A DNA stretch of 38,009 nucleotides from Planctomycetaceae bacterium (GTDB taxonomy: Bacteria; Planctomycetota; Planctomycetia; Pirellulales; Thermoguttaceae): positions 1-38,009 of the forward strand of contig JAAYAY010000382.1 of assembly GCA_012719125.1 (NCBI GenBank). Direction: 5' to 3'. Below the pieces are notes generated by a model that searched no databases, was not told the origin of the DNA, and saw nothing but the letters and a program-made list of their open reading frames with translations. The position numbers and the translations under genes were made by a program. Below are positions 33,495-38,009 of the stretch, in pieces (the stretch's first letter is position 1; the number at the start of each line of letters is the position of its first letter).

Positions 33495-36233
33495 TCACTC
33501 CCCCAAACAATTCCAAGCCCGCCCGCTCGCCTCCAGCTTGCTCGGCGACTCGCCCGGCAACAACCGGACCCGCAGCTTGACCGTCCGCGCTTCGCCCGGC
33601 TCGAGCCAGAAGAACGCGTCGTCGGCCACATACCGAACTCGCCCGGGAACCTGAACCTCGGTCATCACCGTGGGCCGCTCGCCCACGTTCTTCACCTCCA
33701 CGACCAGCCGCGCCCGCGTGTCGCTCTCCTGCTCGCACGAGACAACCCGCGATTCCAGCTTGCCCGGCAACTTCAACAACTGGGGCCGCAGCCACGGCCC
33801 CTCGCTGAGCTGAAGCCCCTGCCTGGCCCCCCGCCGATACTCCTGGCGGAACGCTTCGTCCTCCAGTTGCGGCGGGCAGCGGAACCAGTAGGGGTTCCTC
33901 GCCAACAATTTGCCCGCGCCGTCATGCAGTTCGAGAACGACGAAGAAGAACGATCGGGCAAAGTCTTCCGGAACCGTCAGACGCAGCGTGGGCCCCGCCG
34001 TGCTTTGCGGGCCGCCGGGCACGTCGACCGTCGGCCAGTCCTTCCAGGTCTGCCGCGTCTTCAACTCCGGATCCACCAGCCGCGCCGTCAGCTTCGTCCC
34101 CTTCAGGTCCGGGCGATGGACCTCCGAGAAGACGAACGACTTCATCTCCACCTCGTCGCCCGGCACGTAATTCAGGTACGGCGGCGCCAGGCACGGCCAG
34201 GGCGAGCTATAGGCCCGCTTCACGTCGTAGTAGACCGACAGCGGCTGGCCCAGCCCGTCGCAAATCTGGATGCCGACAACCGGCCAGGGACGCTTCCACA
34301 CCCAAAACAGCAGCCCGCCGCTCTGCGGATAGCCCGACCGCGACGCCTCCCCCGAATACTTGTAGAACTCGGCCGCCCCGGCGGCAATCGCCTCGGTGAA
34401 ACGGTCCAGCGGCACGCTCGCCAGGTCGTCGTACGCCGACCCTCGCGCCAGCATCTGCGGCAGACGCGACGGAATGAACTCCACCCAGTGATAGGTGATC
34501 TCCGGAAATCGCTCCTCCATCAGCTTCTTGTCCATCTTCAACAGCGTCGGACCGATCGCGGCCTCCGCCTCCTCCGGCCGGACAATCTCGCGATACGTTT
34601 CCGCCGAGGGCATGCCGTGAGAACCCCATTCGCTGCCGAAGGGGCCGTGAACCAGTTGCGACTTCCAGCACTCCGAAGCGTCCCATTGAGGATACGCGTG
34701 AAAGTCTCCTTCGTTGGGCGAGGCCGCCATAAAGGGACGGGTGCCGTCGAGAATCCTCGCGTACCGGCCGATCGTGCCTACCAGGTCGCTGTTCGTCGGA
34801 TCGTCCGGCGAAAACTCGTTCCCCCCGCACCAGAACACCAGCGACGGATGATTGCGCAGCCGGAAGATCGTCCACATCACCGTGTTCTTCCACAAGTCGC
34901 GGTCGATCTTGTCCGCCTTCCAACTGCACGTCAGCGGGAAGTCCTGCCAGACCATGATGCCGTAACGATCGCAAAGCTCGTAGAACACGTCGGGCTCGAG
35001 AATCCCGCCCCCCCACACCCGAATCATCTGGATCCCCGCGTCCCTCGCCATCGAAAGATGCCACTCGTAGCGCTCCGGCGAAACGTCGCCCAAGGCGTCG
35101 ATGGGCATCCAGTTCGTACCCTTCACGTACATCGGTTTGCCGTTCACGTGAAACACCCAGGCCGTCTGGGCGTAGTCCGTCCGTTGTCCCCCGCCGATCC
35201 CCCGCTCGACCGTGCGAATCCCGAACGGAACCGTCAGCCGATCGAGTCGCTGTCCGTCGCGCGACAGGGTGATCTCGGCCTCGTACACGGGCTGCTCGCC
35301 CAGCCCGTTCGGCCACCACAACCGGGGCCTGGCCACCTCCAGGTCGACGTCGGCCAGCACCATGCTGGATAGCGGTTGCACCTGCACCTTGCCCTCAACC
35401 GATGGCCCGTCGAACCCCCGACCGTGAACCCGAACCGCCACTTCGTAGCCGGGCTGCAGATCTTCAAGAGAACAGACCTCCACGGTCGCCCGAACCACGG
35501 CCCGGCCGTCGCCGAGTGCCATGGTCCGCACAAACGGCCGCTCCAGGCAGGGCCAGCCCGTGGCCACCAATCGCAAGGGCCGCCAGATGCCCACTGTATT
35601 CAGGTCCGCCGCACCGATCGCCCAACCCGACCAAAGCTCCGACTTCACCAGCGAAGCGCGGGGCGCCCCGCCCTCCTTGCCCAGCTTGTACCCGCCGCAC
35701 TCCACCCGCACGACCAACTCGTTCTCTCCGTCCATCCGCAATCCCGAAACCGTCATCTTCGCGGCCCCGAACGCCCCCTCGCTCCGCCCAAGATACTTGC
35801 CGTTCAGCCAGTAGTGCCCATAGTAGTCCGTCCCCTCGACCATCAAACGCACATACTTCCCCTCAAAACTCTTGGGCACGGTGAACCGCCTGCGAAACCA
35901 CCACGCCTTGTCCTCCACCCAGCGCAACGACGGCGTATTCAGCCCCACGTACGGATGCCCCGCCCTCCCGGCCCGATACAGGGCCCAGTGCACGTCCGCA
36001 GGCAACTCTGCCTCGAACCAGTCCAGACCGTCCAGATCCTCGGGCAAAGCAACCTTGTCCGGCACGTCCGTATGGGCAAGCTGCCACGTCCCGTCCAGCA
36101 CAATCTCCTCGTCGCGAGGCCACGCATACTTATAGTCCGTCCGAAGCGCCCCGTCCGGCTCCGCCCCCTTCACACCGGGAACAAGAATCAGCGAAACCAC
36201 CGAAACCAACAGAACCATGGGAAGTCGCAACAT
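33495..36233 (-). CDS. exported GH2 glycoside hydrolase, beta-mannosidase-like
   Basis: A 912-residue exported enzyme: signal peptide (about 1-23), GH2 sugar-binding jelly roll (about 40-230), immunoglobulin-like domain (about 230-345), TIM barrel (about 360-690) and C-terminal beta-rich domains. Barrel signatures are VKGTNWMPIDAL and MIRVWGGGILEPDVFYELCD. The acid/base is E473 in CGGNE; the probable nucleophile is E535 in FGSEWGSHGMPS. The motif style fits the beta-mannosidase/exo-beta-glucosaminidase branch better than beta-galactosidase. The two glutamates are only 62 residues apart, shorter than I expect for GH2, so the nucleophile is less sure. ATG 36233 has AGGAGA upstream. Substrate unproven; it likely removes terminal sugars in the periplasm. 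Confidence 0.9.
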   Translation of the reverse strand: MLRLPMVLLVSVVSLILVPGVKGAEPDGALRTDYKYAWPRDEEIVLDGTWQLAHTDVPDKVALPEDLDGLDWFEAELPADVHWALYRAGRAGHPYVGLNTPSLRWVEDKAWWFRRRFTVPKSFEGKYVRLMVEGTDYYGHYWLNGKYLGRSEGAFGAAKMTVSGLRMDGENELVVRVECGGYKLGKEGGAPRASLVKSELWSGWAIGAADLNTVGIWRPLRLVATGWPCLERPFVRTMALGDGRAVVRATVEVCSLEDLQPGYEVAVRVHGRGFDGPSVEGKVQVQPLSSMVLADVDLEVARPRLWWPNGLGEQPVYEAEITLSRDGQRLDRLTVPFGIRTVERGIGGGQRTDYAQTAWVFHVNGKPMYVKGTNWMPIDALGDVSPERYEWHLSMARDAGIQMIRVWGGGILEPDVFYELCDRYGIMVWQDFPLTCSWKADKIDRDLWKNTVMWTIFRLRNHPSLVFWCGGNEFSPDDPTNSDLVGTIGRYARILDGTRPFMAASPNEGDFHAYPQWDASECWKSQLVHGPFGSEWGSHGMPSAETYREIVRPEEAEAAIGPTLLKMDKKLMEERFPEITYHWVEFIPSRLPQMLARGSAYDDLASVPLDRFTEAIAAGAAEFYKYSGEASRSGYPQSGGLLFWVWKRPWPVVGIQICDGLGQPLSVYYDVKRAYSSPWPCLAPPYLNYVPGDEVEMKSFVFSEVHRPDLKGTKLTARLVDPELKTRQTWKDWPTVDVPGGPQSTAGPTLRLTVPEDFARSFFFVVLELHDGAGKLLARNPYWFRCPPQLEDEAFRQEYRRGARQGLQLSEGPWLRPQLLKLPGKLESRVVSCEQESDTRARLVVEVKNVGERPTVMTEVQVPGRVRYVADDAFFWLEPGEARTVKLRVRLLPGESPSKLEASGRAWNCLGE

Positions 36234-36352
36234 GGGTAGCCTCTCCTATAGTATGGCAATCGTGTAGGTACCGGGCGCCGCACGGTTCCTGAACTCTCCA
36301 GCGATATTCCAATACAGAAAACTGCCAAATAGCCTTACTCGATTCCAGGAAT

Positions 36353-36378
36353 AGTAGCCATCACGCTCCGCCGTGATG
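36353..36378. repeat. single palindromic repeat with shared CTCCGC loop
   Basis: AGTAGC (36353-36358) is followed by a seven-pair hairpin: CATCACG (36359-36365), loop CTCCGC (36366-36371), CGTGATG (36372-36378). It shares the leader, inner four pairs and loop with the copy at 24064-24096, while two outer pairs differ on both sides and still pair. The spacer 36234-36360 has no other feature I can support. Confidence 0.75.
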
Positions 36379-36561
36379 AGCACCATCTTCCGGCAACACC
36401 ATGCTATCACAACGAACTGTGTCGAGATACCGCCGAATCATTGGCGGTACGTCCGTGCACCTGCGGGCAAGTCCGCATTCGGCAATCCACCACTGACCGC
36501 CGTGCTGAAAGTACATCGTGTACACCGACCGCGCCGGATCGTCAAAGGTGCCCTCCCTCAC
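36361..36561 (-). CDS. possible tiny ORF coupled to the UPF0261 gene
   Basis: A 66-codon frame begins at GTG 36561, overlapping the UPF0261 stop by GTGA. It encodes SVYTMYFQHGGQWWIAEC, faintly like the start of a HicB-type fold, then a short helix. Its last codons and stop are supplied by the palindromic repeat at 36353-36378. There is no clear ribosome site. It may be a real coupled ORF, a gene remnant cut by the repeat, or chance. Confidence 0.3.
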   Translation of the reverse strand: MREGTFDDPARSVYTMYFQHGGQWWIAECGLARRCTDVPPMIRRYLDTVRCDSMVLPEDGAHHGGA

Positions 36562-37769
36562 ACCGCCGCCATCTGCTCCAGTAGCACCAGCGCACACTGC
36601 CGCGAAAACTCCTCGTCGTTCACGTTGGCGTCGATCTCGATCACAGGGATAGAATCGCAAAGGTTCTTCTTGAGGGCGTCGAACAGGGCCTGGTCCGCCT
36701 CGGGCCACCAGAACGGACCGCCGGGAGCGTCGATCGCGCTCAGACCCTTCAGCGGAAGCAGCACCGTGACCGGCCCGCTACTCCCGTTGAGCTTCCCCGC
36801 CAGAATTTCACCCAGCCGGCCGCACTCCTCCGGCGTCGTACGCATCAGCGTGATGTTGGGATTGTGCTGATAGAACCGCCGGTCGGCGAACGGCTGCGGA
36901 ATCGTCTCGGGCGCCCAGAAGTTGACCATGTCGAGACAGCCGGGCGCGACCACGGCCGGAACGCCGTGCCGGGCGGCCGCCTCCAGACGCGTCGGACCCG
37001 CGGCCAGCACGCCGCCCACCAGTTCATCGGCCCACTCGGTCGTCGTCACGTCGAGCACGCCGGCAATCTGGCCCGATTCGATCAGGTTCTCCATGGTCCG
37101 CCCCCCGGTGCCCGTGGCGTGAAACACGAGTACCTCGTAGCCGACCTGTTCGAGTCTCGCCTTCGCCGCCTCGACGCACTGGGTCGTGTTGCCGAACATC
37201 GAAGCCACCACCAGCGGCCGATCGTCGCCGGGCGGCACCCGCGTTTCCACCATGCCGCAAATGGCCCCCGCCGCCCTGGAAAAAATCTCGCGGCTGATCC
37301 GGTTGATCCCCGCCACGTCGACAATGCTGGGCACCATCACAATGTCCTTCGCCCCCACGTAACCCGCCACGTCCGTCCCGGCCACCGTCGACACCATCAC
37401 CTTCGGCACCCCCAGTGGCAGCTTCCGCATGGCGGCACAGGCCACGCTCGTTCCGCCGCCGCCACCCAGGGCCATGATCCCGTCGAATCGCCCTTCGCCA
37501 TACAGTCGCGGAATCAACGCCTCGACCCCACGCGTCATGACCGCCATCGCCTCGCCGCGGTCCTGGGCTTCGATCAAATCCTGCAGTTCATACCCCGCCG
37601 CCTTGGCAACCTCGCTGCTCGGAATATCCGGCGCAAGTCTCGGCTCGCCGAGCACCCCCACGTCGATCAGCAGGGCCTGATGCCCCCGATGCACGATGCA
37701 GTTCCGAACGAACTTATACTCAGCCCCCTTCGTATCGAAGGCCCCAACCAGCGCGATCGTCTTGCCCAT
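36558..37769 (-). CDS. UPF0261 / Tm-1-like ATP-binding protein
   Basis: A 403-residue cytoplasmic protein. The N-terminal domain begins KTIALVGAFDTKGAEY and contains the glycine-rich nucleotide loop LGGGGGTSVACAAM (from residue 101). The C-terminal domain carries VLVFHATGTGGRTMENLIESG, ATP-site hallmarks of the Tm-1 family. In plants Tm-1 blocks a viral replicase; the bacterial role is not established, and many bacterial copies sit in catabolic gene sets. ATG 37769 is followed at once by conserved sequence, whereas the frame upstream to 37889 runs toward the insertion-like element and is unconserved. It precedes the GH2 gene on the same strand with about 325 bases between. Confidence 0.9.
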   Translation of the reverse strand: MGKTIALVGAFDTKGAEYKFVRNCIVHRGHQALLIDVGVLGEPRLAPDIPSSEVAKAAGYELQDLIEAQDRGEAMAVMTRGVEALIPRLYGEGRFDGIMALGGGGGTSVACAAMRKLPLGVPKVMVSTVAGTDVAGYVGAKDIVMVPSIVDVAGINRISREIFSRAAGAICGMVETRVPPGDDRPLVVASMFGNTTQCVEAAKARLEQVGYEVLVFHATGTGGRTMENLIESGQIAGVLDVTTTEWADELVGGVLAAGPTRLEAAARHGVPAVVAPGCLDMVNFWAPETIPQPFADRRFYQHNPNITLMRTTPEECGRLGEILAGKLNGSSGPVTVLLPLKGLSAIDAPGGPFWWPEADQALFDALKKNLCDSIPVIEIDANVNDEEFSRQCALVLLEQMAAV

Positions 37770-37863
37770 TCGCCCGCCTTCTCGCCAAAGAATCGGATGC
37801 CGCAACGGCCGATAGTGTACCGTCCGCAACCGCGCGAGAAAAGCATCGACACCCACCCCGAAT

Positions 37864-38009
37864 TGAGGTGGCTCCAGTTTGCCAGACACTCCAAGTGCTT
37901 ATTCCAGCCGTTATACTGGGGAGCAAAGGAGTGTGACATGACAAGGAAATCGAGCCGGGGGAAGGGTCGTTCTGGGCGTCGTTTCTACGACGACGAGTTG
38001 AAGGCGGAA
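37864..38009 (+). mobile_element. left end of an IS3-like insertion sequence, cut by the window edge
   Basis: The sequence beginning TGAGGTGGCTCC at 37864 is a plausible terminal inverted repeat (IS3 ends start with TG). A transposase-like ORF begins 74 bases later. The right end is outside the window, so neither the matching repeat nor a target duplication can be seen. Confidence 0.45.
37938..38009 (+). CDS. IS3-family transposase OrfA-like protein, 5' fragment
   Basis: ATG 37938 follows AGGAG with a good spacer. The 24 visible codons read MTRKSSRGKGRSGRRFYDDE then LKAE. A basic start leading into F/Y-x-x-E-L/F-K-A-E is the typical opening of IS3-family OrfA, whose helix-turn-helix would follow. 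It is truncated by the window end, so the call rests on few residues. Confidence 0.6.
   Translation, partial: MTRKSSRGKGRSGRRFYDDELKAE

Noticed and set aside
33321-35372. 683-codon plus-strand frame opposite the GH2 gene
   Set aside because: The minus strand carries the complete GH2 barrel motifs. The plus translation is Arg/Pro/Leu-rich shadow.
37879-37917. Promoter TTGCCA...TATACT in front of the transposase-like ORF
   Set aside because: The two hexamers are 27 bases apart, too far for a sigma70 promoter. The TATACT alone is not enough.

Overview
The window looks like chromosomal DNA of a Planctomycetota bacterium, probably near Pirellulales. The DNA is GC-rich. Starts are often GTG or TTG and Shine-Dalgarno sites are patchy. 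The gene content is typical of that phylum: a BlaI/M56 pair whose M56 protein carries a TIGR03067-like domain and EF-hands, a large exported FAD oxidoreductase, GH172 (DUF2961), GH2, tandem alpha/beta hydrolases, an S46 peptidase, a UPF0261 protein and a minimal CpaF-TadB-TadC set. No rRNA, tRNA or CRISPR array was seen. The phylum call is inference from gene families, since there is no marker gene here.

Layout. 0.2-2.1 kb: a membrane-anchored coiled-coil protein and, convergent to it, a small two-helix membrane protein. 2.8-5.8 kb: a PAS-GAF-receiver signalling protein and a membrane metallophosphoesterase. 6.0-9.3 kb: cpaF-tadB-tadC, the ATPase and inner-membrane platform of a Tad-type pilus or secretion machine, tightly spaced and co-directional. 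9.3-10.3 kb: cysteine synthase on the minus strand, with a strong promoter facing away from the next block. 10.6-14.3 kb: a BlaI-type repressor with a near-consensus promoter and an overlapping palindrome, then a 1083-residue M56 metallopeptidase fused to a concanavalin-like domain, a TIGR03067-like domain and ten EF-hand loops. This is the most distinctive locus in the window. A 14-bp hairpin separates it from the convergent genes that follow.

From 14.4 to 37.8 kb every recognised gene is on the minus strand. 14.4-18.5 kb: an exported double FAD oxidoreductase with an inserted discoidin-like domain, and a hemerythrin-like protein. 18.6-23.9 kb: two large membrane proteins joined by an ATGA overlap. 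Each combines an exosortase-like membrane core lacking the catalytic cysteine with repeated class I amidotransferase-like soluble domains. 24.0-30.2 kb: a repeat-rich spacer, a small membrane protein, a frameshifted clan GH-A hydrolase, a GH172 protein and a tandem alpha/beta hydrolase, which together look like an exported glycan-degrading set. 30.2-30.5 kb: two palindromic repeats. 30.5-33.4 kb: an S46 peptidase preceded by an overlapping gene pair, one member being HEPN-like with an intact RNSLVH motif. 33.5-37.8 kb: an exported GH2 enzyme, a possible tiny coupled ORF and a UPF0261 protein. The right edge enters an IS3-like element.

The main theme of the right half is periplasmic or surface breakdown of polysaccharide and peptide. 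Short palindromic repeats lie in at least four intergenic spaces, and two of the hairpins share a loop while differing in paired stem bases.
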